Below are positions 1 through 8,692 of a DNA stretch of 64,000 bases, piece by piece (within the stretch, counting starts at the first letter, position 1; the number at the start of each line of letters is the position of its first letter). Under the pieces are notes generated by a model. It did no database searches. It was not told the DNA's origin and worked only from the letters and a program-made list of their open reading frames with translations. Source of the DNA: Cyanobacteria bacterium FACHB-DQ100 (GTDB lineage: Bacteria; Cyanobacteriota; Cyanobacteriia; Leptolyngbyales; Leptolyngbyaceae); contig JACJNW010000041.1 in assembly GCA_014695195.1 (NCBI GenBank), forward strand, positions 145,873 through 209,872, given 5' to 3'. The position numbers and the translations under genes are program-made.

Positions 1-248
1 AGTAGCTTGCCTTTTTGCAGAAACGCATTGAACTGGATTTTCGAAGTGTCGGCAACATTCAAGCGTTCGATCGGGCTATCCGCGTTGTAGCAAATCAGCG
101 AAACTCCCTGAGAACCTTCCAAATCGGTGATGCGGAGCGTATTTCCACGCTTAATTACAAAATGCCAGTACGCGCCACCGGGGAGCTTTTCATCGAGCAA
201 AATCAGGCTGGGATCGATTTGTGAAGTCTTAGCAATGGTCTGCACCAT
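1..248 (-). CDS. Urea/guanidine carboxylase-associated protein (DUF1989), partial
   Basis: Only the N-terminal 82 residues are in the window; the gene runs off the left edge. The start ATG is at 248-246. Residues such as GGAYWHFVIKRG, LRITDLEGSQGVS and YNADSPIERLN match the DUF1989 proteins called urea amidolyase-associated protein 1. In guanidine-degrading bacteria these are the carboxyguanidine deiminase subunits that act with guanidine carboxylase. The gene lies directly behind a guanidine-I riboswitch, which supports a guanidine rather than a urea role. Family assignment is from recognised motifs; which of the two paralogous subunits this is cannot be settled from the fragment. Confidence 0.85.
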   Translation of the reverse strand, partial: MVQTIAKTSQIDPSLILLDEKLPGGAYWHFVIKRGNTLRITDLEGSQGVSLICYNADSPIERLNVADTSKIQFNAFLQKGKL

Positions 249-296
249 AAAAATTCTCCAGAAAATGAACGGTTAAGTGCGATCGACCCAAAACGG

Positions 297-425
297 CAAA
301 GCCCAGGAGATACCAAGACAGGAATCTGTATGGTTCTCCCGGGCTTTTGTCCCGCCGTGTGACCGAATGATCGTTTCGGCTGCTTCTCTTGGACCAGGCA
401 TTCAGTGAACCGGAACCCTAGAAGC
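297..425 (-). promoter_or_regulatory. Guanidine-I (ykkC) riboswitch with terminator, leftward
   Basis: Read on the minus strand, the leader carries the guanidine-I aptamer landmarks in order: CTAGGGTTCCG, CTGGTCC-AGAGAAGCA, then ACACGGCGGGA and AAAAGCCCGGGAGA. Downstream, GGGAGA can pair with TCTCCTGGG and AAAGCCC with GGGCTTT, giving a terminator that competes with the aptamer; this class normally turns genes on when guanidinium binds. It precedes the DUF1989 gene by about 50 nt. Confidence 0.93.
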
Positions 426-598
426 TTACTCCTATTCAATTTGCGTTTGAGTTCTGAATCGTTAAGTTGCTTAACTCTCCGTTAGTCTATCACTTCATAT
501 TAAGAAGTCAAGCGATCGCACTCAATTTTTTGATTTATGAATTCTCGTTCTTTGGAAAGTTGTGAAAGCTTAAAAAGTTTCTGTCTAAATCATAAATA

Positions 599-640
599 GT
601 AATGATTGATACAAACTGCTTGTAAATCAGTTGTTACTGT
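599..640 (+). promoter_or_regulatory. NtcA-activated promoter for guanidine transporter
   Basis: GTA at 599-601, eight bases, then TAC at 610-612 form a perfect GTA-N8-TAC box. A TAN3T -10 element (TACTGT, 635-640) follows after exactly 22 bases. That box-to-minus-10 spacing is the canonical class II NtcA promoter of cyanobacteria. Transcription would begin near 647, about 50 nt ahead of the riboswitch, so nitrogen status and guanidine would both control the operon. The match is sequence-based only. Confidence 0.7.
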
Positions 641-696
641 AAAGTCGAACCAATCTACTCACAGTAGTGTGCGATTGCAGTTCTAGTATTTAATTT

Positions 697-837
697 GCTT
701 CTAGGGTTCCGATTCCTTGAATGTCTGGTCCGAGAGAAGCAGGCTAACCAAAAAATGTTGGCTACACGGCGGGAGAAAAGCCCGGGAGGAACTTTCAGTC
801 GATGCAAAAGACTGTGAGGTTTCTTCTGGGCTTTTCT
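697..837 (+). promoter_or_regulatory. Guanidine-I (ykkC) riboswitch with terminator, rightward
   Basis: CTTCTAGGGTTCCG begins at 697, followed by CTGGTCCGAGAGAAGCA and ACACGGCGGGAGAAAAGCCC (to about 785) then GGGAGGA. The downstream CTGGGCTTTT (826-835) can pair with AAAAGCCC to make a terminator that ligand binding should prevent. It lies in the 5' leader of the ABC transporter operon, the commonest gene context of this riboswitch besides carboxylases and exporters. Confidence 0.94.
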
Positions 838-908
838 ATTAGAAACTCGATCGTTTGTCGCTAACCTTGACCGCTCTATTTCCCAGAACCTTGACCCAGG
901 ATTTGCTT

Positions 909-1970
909 ATGAAAGCGAAAACGATCGTGACTTCCTGTCTGCTGTTTTTAATGGCTGTATTTCTAGCAGTTGGTTGCACAAATCCTGCCACTTATATTCG
1001 GACGACGACAGAAACAGAAGCAGTTGCAGCCACGACAACCGCTAACACGATTCGACTCGGCTTTAGCGCTTGGCCCGGTTGGTTTCCCTGGGAAGTTGCA
1101 CAGCAACAAGGCATCTTTAAAACTAAATCTGCTAATGCTGATCTCAAGTGGTTTGATGGCTATTTGGAATCGATTAGCACGCTCACAGCAGGACAAATTG
1201 ATGCCAATAGTCAAACGCTCGGAGATACGGTGAATTCGATCGCGGGTGGTGCAGATCAAGTCATTGTGTTGGTGAACGATAATTCAACCGGAAACGACAA
1301 AGTTATTGTTCGAGAAGGCATCAACACGGTTGCAGATCTCAAAGGAAAAAGAGTTGCAGCCGAAGAAGGAACGGTCGATCATTTCTTGTTGTTATTGGGC
1401 TTGAGAAAAGCGGGACTTTCGCCTCAAGATATTCAATTCGTGCCACTTGAAACTGGGAAAGCTGCCGCCGCATTTGTTGGCGGACAAGTCGATGCCTGTG
1501 CCGTTTTCGCACCCTTTACGACTCAAGCATTGAAGCGCTCAAACAGCAAAGAACTCTTCAGCTCCAAAGATTTTCCGGGCGCAATTTCGGATCACTTAGT
1601 TGTCAATCGCAAGTTTCTGTATGAGCATCCGGATCAAGTGCAAGCTTTAGTGGATACTTGGTTTTCAACGCTCGACTACATCAAAAATAATCAAGCGAAA
1701 GCTTATGAAATTATGGCGAAACGGGCGGGAGTGTCGATCGACGAATACAAAGAATACGCCGATGGCACTCGTTTATTTACGCTCGAAGAGAACCTGAAAG
1801 CCTTTCAGCCTGGAAACGACATGACTTCGCTGCTTCATGCAGCCAATGAAATGAGCAAATTCCTAATGGATGTTGGACTGGCGAAAAATAAACCAAACAC
1901 GATGCTATTGTTTGACGATCGCTTTGTTAAAGCCCACGCTCAGAACCAAAAAGTAGCCAAAGCAGCTTAA
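909..1970 (+). CDS. Guanidine ABC transporter, substrate-binding lipoprotein
   Basis: A 353-aa NMT1/SsuA/TauA-type solute-binding protein. I chose ATG 909 over the longer reading from 855: it has an AGGA ribosome site 7 nt upstream and begins MKAKTIVTSCLLF, a lipoprotein signal ending in a lipobox Cys (about residue 23). The mature protein starts its binding fold with RLGFSAWPGWFPWEVAQQQG. It is first in a three-gene operon behind a guanidine-I riboswitch and an NtcA-type promoter, so the substrate is inferred to be guanidine; the fold alone would also suit nitrate, sulfonate or taurine. Confidence 0.88.
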   Translation: MKAKTIVTSCLLFLMAVFLAVGCTNPATYIRTTTETEAVAATTTANTIRLGFSAWPGWFPWEVAQQQGIFKTKSANADLKWFDGYLESISTLTAGQIDANSQTLGDTVNSIAGGADQVIVLVNDNSTGNDKVIVREGINTVADLKGKRVAAEEGTVDHFLLLLGLRKAGLSPQDIQFVPLETGKAAAAFVGGQVDACAVFAPFTTQALKRSNSKELFSSKDFPGAISDHLVVNRKFLYEHPDQVQALVDTWFSTLDYIKNNQAKAYEIMAKRAGVSIDEYKEYADGTRLFTLEENLKAFQPGNDMTSLLHAANEMSKFLMDVGLAKNKPNTMLLFDDRFVKAHAQNQKVAKAA

Positions 1971-1973
1971 GTT

Positions 1974-2822
1974 ATGCAAAACTCGACTCCCCGATCGATT
2001 CAGTCTCTGATGAAGCCTAAACCGATGAAGCCGACGGTGTTTTGGCGTTTAGCAGAAGACATTCCGAAACCTTTGTATACGACTTTAACCGTTCTGTCGA
2101 TCGCGCTTCCGCTCTTGCTCTGGTGGGCAGTCACAACTTTCGGCAACATTGATTCAAAGTTTCTCCCTTCACCTGCAAAAGTGCTAGAGGCATTCGGGCG
2201 ACTGTGGAGCACTCGTGAACTGCTGAAAGATACCGTTGCAAGCTTGTGGCGGGTCGGAGTAGGGTTTCTATTTGCGGCATTGTTATCTATCCCGGTTGGC
2301 ATACTGATGGGTAGCTTTCCAAGCATTCGAGCTTTGTTGGAACCCTTGTTCGGATTAGTGCGCTACATGCCAGCACCCGCATTTATCCCACTGTTGATTC
2401 TCTATCAGGGAGTGGATGAAGAGCCAAAGATTACACTAATTTTCCTTGGAACGTTCTTCTTTAACTCCCTAATGGTGATGGACACCGTGAAGTTTGTGCC
2501 GAAGGATTTGATCGAAGCAACCTATATGCTCGGTGGCAATCGTCGAGCCGCATTAACTCAAGTCATTTTGCCGCACGTCCTTCCGGGAATTTTGGATGCT
2601 TGTCGGATTAACTTAGCAGCAGCTTGGCAGCTTGTCATTGTGTCTGAATTGATTGCAGCGACAGAAGGTTTAGGACGGCGAATTAGTGTAGCAGGACGCT
2701 TTCTCAGAACCGATGAAATTTTTGCTGGACTAATTGTGATTGGAGTCATTGGTCTAACATTTGACTTACTGTTTCAGTATCTGTTGCGTGTCACTTGCAA
2801 ATGGGCAAGCCAAAAACGATAA
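1974..2822 (+). CDS. Guanidine ABC transporter, permease
   Basis: A 282-aa inner-membrane permease of the SsuC/TauC type with about six membrane segments. The conserved cytoplasmic coupling loop is visible as EATYMLGGNRRAALTQVILP (about residues 182-201). It starts 3 nt after the binding-protein stop, so translation is likely coupled, and it is followed closely by the ATPase. The substrate is inferred from the riboswitch ahead of the operon. Confidence 0.88.
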   Translation: MQNSTPRSIQSLMKPKPMKPTVFWRLAEDIPKPLYTTLTVLSIALPLLLWWAVTTFGNIDSKFLPSPAKVLEAFGRLWSTRELLKDTVASLWRVGVGFLFAALLSIPVGILMGSFPSIRALLEPLFGLVRYMPAPAFIPLLILYQGVDEEPKITLIFLGTFFFNSLMVMDTVKFVPKDLIEATYMLGGNRRAALTQVILPHVLPGILDACRINLAAAWQLVIVSELIAATEGLGRRISVAGRFLRTDEIFAGLIVIGVIGLTFDLLFQYLLRVTCKWASQKR

Positions 2823-2845
2823 CCTTCACTCTGGAGACCTCACCA

Positions 2846-3616
2846 ATGTTTTTGCAAATTAACAATCTCAGCAAGCATTTTTCCACCAGCAATGGAACGC
2901 TCGTTGTTCTGAAAGATATTGATATCGAGATCGAGCAAGGCGAATTTGTTTGCGCGGTCGGTGCATCGGGGTCAGGTAAATCAACACTGCTGCGTCAGAT
3001 TGCAGGATTGGATACACCGACGATCGGCGAAGTGCGGATCGAAGGCAAAAGAGTTACAGGGCCAGGACCCGATCGCGGCATGGTTTTCCAGCATTACACG
3101 CTGTATCCGTGGATGACGGTGCAAGAAAATGCAGAGTTTGGTTTAAAGCTGCAAGGCGTGCCGAAAAAAGATCGTCGAGAGCAAGCTGGCTACTATCTGA
3201 ATGTTGTGGGCCTATCACAGTTTGGTAAGGCGTTGCCGAAAGAGCTATCCGGTGGGATGAAGCAGCGAGTTGCGATCGCTCGTGCTCTTGCTTCGGAACC
3301 GAAAATTCTGCTGATGGATGAACCGTTTGGAGCTTTGGACATCCATACCAAAGAGTCGATGCACGACTTTATGATTGATCTATGGCAGCGCACAGGGATT
3401 ACAATCTTTATGATTACTCACGATGTCGAAGAAGCAGTGTTTCTCTCGAACCGAATTTTTGCTCTGAGTGCGCGTCCGGGAACGGTTCGCAAGGTGATGA
3501 ACATTAATTTACCAGAACGAGCAGCTTCGGTGAAGCGACATTCTACGTTTCACGACTATCGAGATGAACTTATGGATTTGTTACGCAAGCATGGACAAGA
3601 AGCGATCGCAGCCTGA
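2846..3616 (+). CDS. Guanidine ABC transporter, ATPase
   Basis: A 256-aa ABC ATPase: Walker A GASGSGKST near residue 39, signature LSGGMKQR, Walker B ILLMDEPFG and a switch histidine in MITHDVEEA. Start ATG 2846 has a GGAG site upstream; a longer reading from 2795 would overlap the permease and add residues not typical of the family. It energises the permease and binding protein encoded upstream. Its 3' end overlaps the start of the birA gene. Confidence 0.9.
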   Translation: MFLQINNLSKHFSTSNGTLVVLKDIDIEIEQGEFVCAVGASGSGKSTLLRQIAGLDTPTIGEVRIEGKRVTGPGPDRGMVFQHYTLYPWMTVQENAEFGLKLQGVPKKDRREQAGYYLNVVGLSQFGKALPKELSGGMKQRVAIARALASEPKILLMDEPFGALDIHTKESMHDFMIDLWQRTGITIFMITHDVEEAVFLSNRIFALSARPGTVRKVMNINLPERAASVKRHSTFHDYRDELMDLLRKHGQEAIAA

Positions 3617-4313
3617 CAAACAATGGTTGATTGAGCTAGAAAGCTGCGAAAGTACCAATTCGTGGACACTAGATCAGCTTTCTCAATTGCAGCACGGAGA
3701 TGTGGTGTTTACCCGCAATCAGACCGCAGGACGGGGACAGTTTGATCGTGCTTGGGTGTCTTCGTCGGGTGCATTAACTGCGAGTTTTGTGCTGAATTTG
3801 CCGATCGCGCAACTCGCGGGGTTGAGTTTGATTGCGGGACTTGCGACAATTGATGCGATCGAAACTTTGTTGCCGAATTTGCACGGTACGCTGGGTTTGA
3901 AGTGGACAAATGACGTATTTGCAGAAGATCGAAAGCTTGCGGGTGTGCTGTGTGAATCGCGGATTCAAGCAGAGCAAGCTCAGGTTGTTGTAGGAATTGG
4001 AATTAATTGTGAGGCTGTGCCTGTGGATGGGGCAATTAGCTTACAAGAAATTTCAGCGTATGTGCCAGATTTGCAAGCACTGTTAGAGCAATTACGATAT
4101 TGTTTGCTGCAACTATGCAATCGCTCTCTTGTGGAATTACTGCCGGAGATTCAAGCGCGAGACATTCTACAGAGAAAAACGATCGTGTTCGATGCTGTAA
4201 ATGAGCAATTGACTGGAGTAGGTGCTGGGATTGATGAGCAAGGGCGATTGTTAATTCAACTTGCTGAGGGGATTAGGGCTTATCGATCGGGGCGGGTTTT
4301 GTCGATCGATTAA
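3591..4313 (+). CDS. birA: Biotin--[acetyl-CoA-carboxylase] ligase
   Basis: A biotin protein ligase of about 240 aa that attaches biotin to the carboxyl-carrier protein of acetyl-CoA carboxylase. The catalytic loop reads GRGQFDRAW (about residues 47-55) and KWTNDVF stands for the usual KWPND motif. There is no N-terminal winged-helix domain, so it is the non-regulatory, single-function type. The start is uncertain: ATG 3591 lies inside the ABC ATPase gene, and an in-frame ATG also exists at 3564. The stop overlaps the convergent nth-like gene by 4 nt. Confidence 0.88.
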   Translation: MDKKRSQPDKQWLIELESCESTNSWTLDQLSQLQHGDVVFTRNQTAGRGQFDRAWVSSSGALTASFVLNLPIAQLAGLSLIAGLATIDAIETLLPNLHGTLGLKWTNDVFAEDRKLAGVLCESRIQAEQAQVVVGIGINCEAVPVDGAISLQEISAYVPDLQALLEQLRYCLLQLCNRSLVELLPEIQARDILQRKTIVFDAVNEQLTGVGAGIDEQGRLLIQLAEGIRAYRSGRVLSID

Positions 4314-4963
4314 TCAATTCTCTGTTCGCACCAATCTAAAACAGGGCACTGGGAACAATGAGGACGCTTCCCGGTGCAAATGTGTTTCCCAAACGGGACT
4401 AATACTTGATTAATTTCGATCCAGTAGCGTTGCGGAAGTTTTGCTGAAAGTGCGATCGTGGTTTTCTCTGGTGTTTTCGCTTCGACGTATCCCCAACGAT
4501 TTGTAATCCGATGCACATGAGTATCGACGCTGATGTATGGCTGCTTGCAGGCGATTCCCAAGGCTAGGTGAGCGCATTTCACTCCAATTCCCTTAAAGCT
4601 TAATAGCACCTCTAAATCGGCTGGAAGTTCACCTGCATAATCGTTGACGATTTGATTCGCGATCGCATGAATTTGCCGTGCTTTTTGCTCTGGATAGGTA
4701 CACTCTCGAATCAGCGTTTCAATTTCTTCTGGGGTGAGTTGTGCAATCTGATTCGGTGTCCGAGCGCGTTCAAACAATCGACGTGAAACAGGTAAGCTCA
4801 CTTCATCGTAGGTGCGAACCGAAATTAAGCAGCTAATTAATTGCTCAAACAAAGAAGTGTAACCCGCTTCGTAGAGTTCAAACATTGCAGCTTTGGGAAG
4901 TGTCTCAACAGCTTCGCGGGCTCTATCCAGCACGATATCAATATCAAATGGAAGTTTCGCCAT
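4310..4963 (-). CDS. nth: Endonuclease III-like DNA glycosylase (HhH-GPD, 4Fe-4S)
   Basis: 217 aa with the endonuclease III layout: a helix-hairpin-helix GIGVKCA carrying the expected catalytic Lys129, Asp147 in VDTHV, and a C-terminal Cys cluster C196-X6-C203-X2-C206-X5-C212 for the [4Fe-4S] centre. It should excise oxidised pyrimidines in base-excision repair. The region normally reading LLSAQTTD is LISVRTYDE here, so it may be a divergent paralogue rather than the main Nth. It is divergent from ruvC and convergent with birA. Confidence 0.85.
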   Translation of the reverse strand: MAKLPFDIDIVLDRAREAVETLPKAAMFELYEAGYTSLFEQLISCLISVRTYDEVSLPVSRRLFERARTPNQIAQLTPEEIETLIRECTYPEQKARQIHAIANQIVNDYAGELPADLEVLLSFKGIGVKCAHLALGIACKQPYISVDTHVHRITNRWGYVEAKTPEKTTIALSAKLPQRYWIEINQVLVPFGKHICTGKRPHCSQCPVLDWCEQRID

Positions 4964-5013
4964 ATTCGATAGTTCGAGTGTATTATGAAAGTCTAAAGAT
5001 AGCGCTAATACAA

Positions 5014-5502
5014 ATGCTAACGTTACAGGGAAAAATTATTTTAGGCATCGATCCGGCGATCGCAACGATCGGATATGGAGCCATCCAGGACGACACGGTT
5101 TTAGATTATGGTGTGATTGTGACTCCTGCAAAGTCTTCAATCTACGATCGCTTGAAGCAGATTCACGATGATGTTTGTGAGCTTTGCCAAATTCTAAAGC
5201 CTGATGTTGTTGCCTTAGAAATGCCTTTCTTTAGCCGCGAAATGACAAGCGCGAATAAAGTTCTGCGGGCATTAGGTGTAATCGAATTAGCGCTGGGTGA
5301 ATGTGGGTTATCTGAGCCGATCTTTTTGCACCAATCACAGGTAAAAGCTTCTGTTGCAAAATATGGGGCGCAAAAATCAGAGATTCAGCAAGCCGTGATG
5401 ATGATCTTTGGACTGTCAGAGCCACCAAAACCTGATGATGCAGCCGATGGATTAGCGATCGCCTATGCCGCGCAATCCGGCGCACGCGCAAACGTGAAGT
5501 AG
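5014..5502 (+). CDS. ruvC: Crossover junction endodeoxyribonuclease RuvC
   Basis: Holliday-junction resolvase. From ATG 5014 the protein is 162 aa, the family length; the open frame extends back to 4885 but that part overlaps the divergent nth gene. The acidic active site is visible: D13 in LGIDPA, E69 in ALEMPF and the D141/D142/D145 cluster in PDDAADGLAIAYA. Divergent from the nth-like gene, giving a small DNA-repair pair. Confidence 0.9.
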   Translation: MLTLQGKIILGIDPAIATIGYGAIQDDTVLDYGVIVTPAKSSIYDRLKQIHDDVCELCQILKPDVVALEMPFFSREMTSANKVLRALGVIELALGECGLSEPIFLHQSQVKASVAKYGAQKSEIQQAVMMIFGLSEPPKPDDAADGLAIAYAAQSGARANVK

Positions 5503-5526
5503 AAAGCAATGGCGATCGCTCCGGTT

Positions 5527-6957
5527 CTAACTCAAAATTGCCTTACCCCGTTGATACAGTTCACGAGCGTAGTCTGTCCAAGTGCCTTGACCCCAGTATC
5601 GAAAACAACTGGTCTGCAGCAGTAAGTTGTACAACAATGCTTCTTGATAGTCCGCTCGTGCGGCTACGGTTGGATCTTCCGAATCAAACTTTTGGTGAAA
5701 CAATGCACTCAGTTCAATCATTGGCTCTAAAACATTCTCGTATCCTTTGACCCAACTGAGATCGTTCGTCCAGGATGCACCATCAATGTGAAAGCGATCG
5801 TCCGATTGCTTTAAATGTGCGATTGCTTGCTCAACCGCTTCAGGAGTGACCTGATCAACGCTTTGCCAAATTTTATGCTGTTGAATCGCTTGAACTTTCG
5901 GATAGTCATCCTCCCGAACTCCAGCCGCTTCAATCAGTTCTAGATACTCTGTTCCATTGATCGCCACTACTCCCGAAGTGTTGTTTCCTGCATTCCGGAT
6001 GTCGTGATAGATCCTGAACAAGTCGCGAGGATACTCATTCATCATCACTCCGCCATTTTCCCCGTCTGCGATCTGAGACACGATCGAGGGAATCACAGTA
6101 TTGCTGATCGATTGTTTCGATCGTGTTTTCGCCTCAAAATAAGGCTGCATTTGTGCCACTAACTTTGTATCCGAGCCTTGAGTTTTAATCAATGCCGTGA
6201 TTGAAATGGTTTCACCGTTAGAATTACGTGCTACTAATTGATTTGGAATGTACTTTTGATCCTGAGTTAAGCCTGAACCATCTAGCTGCTCTACGGAATG
6301 TTCCTGCACCAAAAGCCAGCGATAACCGCACTCTTTCAGCGCTTTAATGTACTCAAACAGCGTATCCGGATGATTCGGCAAGTGCATTTCTGGCGGCGAA
6401 AATCCTCGAACTCGTTGCAGCGCATCAACTCCGAAAATCGAAGCAAAATAATGCCGCCATGCTTGTATATGCAGCTTCAAATCAGGAATCGGTGTAGATG
6501 GAACAACCGCATGGCTCCACATTGTACCGAGCCATTCCACATAAGGCTGGAACTGTCGATCGCACGTAATCCGCTTCAGGTTATTGAGAATATCCTCGCG
6601 TCCCATCTGCTGAAGTCCCCAGAGCAAATTCCCAGAATAATCGAGCATAATTCGAGGATTGCAGCCTTGAGCCACCAACTCCGGGATAAATTCACCCATG
6701 CGACCGTAGCACCAGGCAAACACACTAGCATTGTGATTATCTCCCTCGTTCGGATGCTCGAACATCTGTTGTAGATTGCTGATCAATGCCCCGTTGTGAC
6801 CTGCGGGGATTGTCGGTTGGTGCATATGCAGGGCACAGGCAAACGCAGCCCTGATCGCGTCTAATCTTAAATTCGTAGTGGCAAGAAAGACGGGATCAGC
6901 CGAGGGAGCCGGCAGAGTGCCAGAAATGTGAGGCAGTGAAGCGAGAGTTACAGTCAT
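5527..6957 (-). CDS. Glycoside hydrolase family 57 protein
   Basis: A 476-aa GH57-type protein: the N-terminal CALHMHQPTIPAG is the family's HxHQP motif and the region CNPRIMLDYSGNLLWGL is also typical. GH57 enzymes act on alpha-glucans (amylase, 4-alpha-glucanotransferase, branching). It is divergent from glgA, 152 bp away, which supports a role in glycogen turnover. The exact activity cannot be read from the sequence. No signal peptide, so probably cytoplasmic. Confidence 0.8.
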   Translation of the reverse strand: MTVTLASLPHISGTLPAPSADPVFLATTNLRLDAIRAAFACALHMHQPTIPAGHNGALISNLQQMFEHPNEGDNHNASVFAWCYGRMGEFIPELVAQGCNPRIMLDYSGNLLWGLQQMGREDILNNLKRITCDRQFQPYVEWLGTMWSHAVVPSTPIPDLKLHIQAWRHYFASIFGVDALQRVRGFSPPEMHLPNHPDTLFEYIKALKECGYRWLLVQEHSVEQLDGSGLTQDQKYIPNQLVARNSNGETISITALIKTQGSDTKLVAQMQPYFEAKTRSKQSISNTVIPSIVSQIADGENGGVMMNEYPRDLFRIYHDIRNAGNNTSGVVAINGTEYLELIEAAGVREDDYPKVQAIQQHKIWQSVDQVTPEAVEQAIAHLKQSDDRFHIDGASWTNDLSWVKGYENVLEPMIELSALFHQKFDSEDPTVAARADYQEALLYNLLLQTSCFRYWGQGTWTDYARELYQRGKAILS

Positions 6958-7109
6958 GAGAATTGCCAGAGTCTTTGCGTCAAATCATAGATCGGACATT
7001 CTAAGAATGCGCTTAAGTTTTGAGACCAGATCGCCCCTTGCAAAAATCCGAGCTTGCGTATTGAATAAAGACATCAAAAAATGAACATATGTAAAGCAAG
7101 AGGATACCG

Positions 7110-8585
7110 ATGTACATTGTGCAAATTGCCTCCGAATGCGCTCCAGTGATTAAAGCTGGAGGACTGGGAGATGTAGTCTATGGGCTGAGTCGCGAATTGG
7201 AGAGTCAAGGGCACTGCGTCGAATTGATTCTGCCAAAGTATGACTGTATGCGGTATGACCACATTTGGGGCTTGCATGATGCGTATCGGGATTTGTATGT
7301 ACCCTGGTTTGATAGCTGGGTACATTGTTCGGTGTACTGTGGTTGGGTACATGGGCAAGTATGCTTTTTTATTGAGCCGCACTCTGAGGATTTTTACTTC
7401 GATCGTGGCTGTTATTATGGCTGCAATGATGACAATATGCGGTTCGCGTTCTTCAGCAAAGCTGCACTAGAATTTCTGCTGCAAAGCAATAAGCGACCAG
7501 ATGTGATTCATTGTCATGATTGGCAGACCGGATTGGTTCCAGTAATGCTGTTTGAGATTTACAAGTATCACGGCATGGCAAACCAGCGAGTCTGTTACAC
7601 CATTCATAACTTCAAGCATCAAGGCTTTGGTGGCACAGATATTTTAGAAGCAACTCAGCTCAGAAGACCCGAATACTACTTTAGCTATGACAAGCTAAGA
7701 GACAATTTCAATCCGTTCTCGATCAACTTCATGAAAGGTGGAATTGTTTACTCAAACGCAGTAAATACCGTTTCGCCACATCATGCTTGGGAAGCTCGGC
7801 ATACGACCATCAGCTATGGATTAGGGCACACTTTAGAGCTTTATCAAGACAAGTTTACGGGCATCCTCAACGGGATCGACTATGGTTTCTGGAACCCGGA
7901 GAACGATCGCTATCTTCCGTATCATTATTCTGCCGATAGCTTCGAGCAAAAGCATTACAACACGAAAGCACTCCGAGAGCGATTGTTACTTCGAGAGGAA
8001 AACAAACCCATTGTATGTTTCATCGGTCGCTTAGATGATCAAAAAGGTGTGCATCTAGTTCATCACGCGATGTACTATGCGCTAGAGCGAGGCGCACAGT
8101 TTGTGCTACTGGGGTCAGCAACGGAAGCCGCGATCGATCAATGGTTCAGACACGAAAAAGAGTTTCTGAACAATAATCCAGATTGTCATATTGAACTTGG
8201 ATTTAACGAGGAGCTATCGCATTTGATTTATGCCGGCTCAGATATGATTGTGGTTCCGAGTAACTTTGAGCCTTGTGGACTAACACAGGTGATTGCTTTG
8301 AAATATGGAACTGTGCCGATCGTTCGGGGTGTGGGTGGATTGGTCAACACGGTGTTTGATTACGACTATGATCAAGCACATCCACCAGAAGAGCGGAACG
8401 GCTTTGTCTTCTACGAGTCGGACAATACTGCGCTGGAATCGGGCTTAGGACGCGCTTTTGATCTTTGGGGACAAAACCGTAAGATTTTTGAGCAGTTGGC
8501 GATTCAAGGCATGAAGTACGATTACTCTTGGAAGAATCCCGCGCAGGAATATCTTGCAATGTACGATCGCATTCGTCATCAATAA
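7110..8585 (+). CDS. glgA: Glycogen synthase (ADP-glucose type, GT5)
   Basis: 491 aa. The N-terminal ADP-glucose-binding motif KAGGLGD starts at Lys15, and the C-terminal GT-B half carries SNFEPCGLTQVIALKYG and a GGLVNTV loop. It extends the alpha-1,4-glucan chains of glycogen. The start has an AAGAGGA ribosome site. It faces a GH57 gene and is followed by a strong palindrome that separates it from pyk. Cyanobacteria often carry two glgA paralogues; I cannot say which this is. Confidence 0.92.
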   Translation: MYIVQIASECAPVIKAGGLGDVVYGLSRELESQGHCVELILPKYDCMRYDHIWGLHDAYRDLYVPWFDSWVHCSVYCGWVHGQVCFFIEPHSEDFYFDRGCYYGCNDDNMRFAFFSKAALEFLLQSNKRPDVIHCHDWQTGLVPVMLFEIYKYHGMANQRVCYTIHNFKHQGFGGTDILEATQLRRPEYYFSYDKLRDNFNPFSINFMKGGIVYSNAVNTVSPHHAWEARHTTISYGLGHTLELYQDKFTGILNGIDYGFWNPENDRYLPYHYSADSFEQKHYNTKALRERLLLREENKPIVCFIGRLDDQKGVHLVHHAMYYALERGAQFVLLGSATEAAIDQWFRHEKEFLNNNPDCHIELGFNEELSHLIYAGSDMIVVPSNFEPCGLTQVIALKYGTVPIVRGVGGLVNTVFDYDYDQAHPPEERNGFVFYESDNTALESGLGRAFDLWGQNRKIFEQLAIQGMKYDYSWKNPAQEYLAMYDRIRHQ

Positions 8586-8640
8586 CGCCAGCGTGATGGA
8601 GCGTTTGCCCCCTTGCAAAGCGTGGCGGAACGCCTGCCCC

Positions 8641-8667
8641 CGCCCTTCTCCCCAAGGGAGAAGGGCG
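8641..8667. terminator. Perfect palindrome between glgA and pyk
   Basis: CGCCCTTCTCCC, three loop bases, then GGGAGAAGGGCG: a perfect 12-bp stem in the gap between two convergent genes. It can end transcription from both sides. There is no strong T run, and this CCCTTCTCCC palindrome is a common dispersed repeat in cyanobacteria, so it could equally be a repeat insertion. Confidence 0.6.
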
Positions 8668-8692
8668 CTAGAATCCTGTTTCCTACGCCTGC

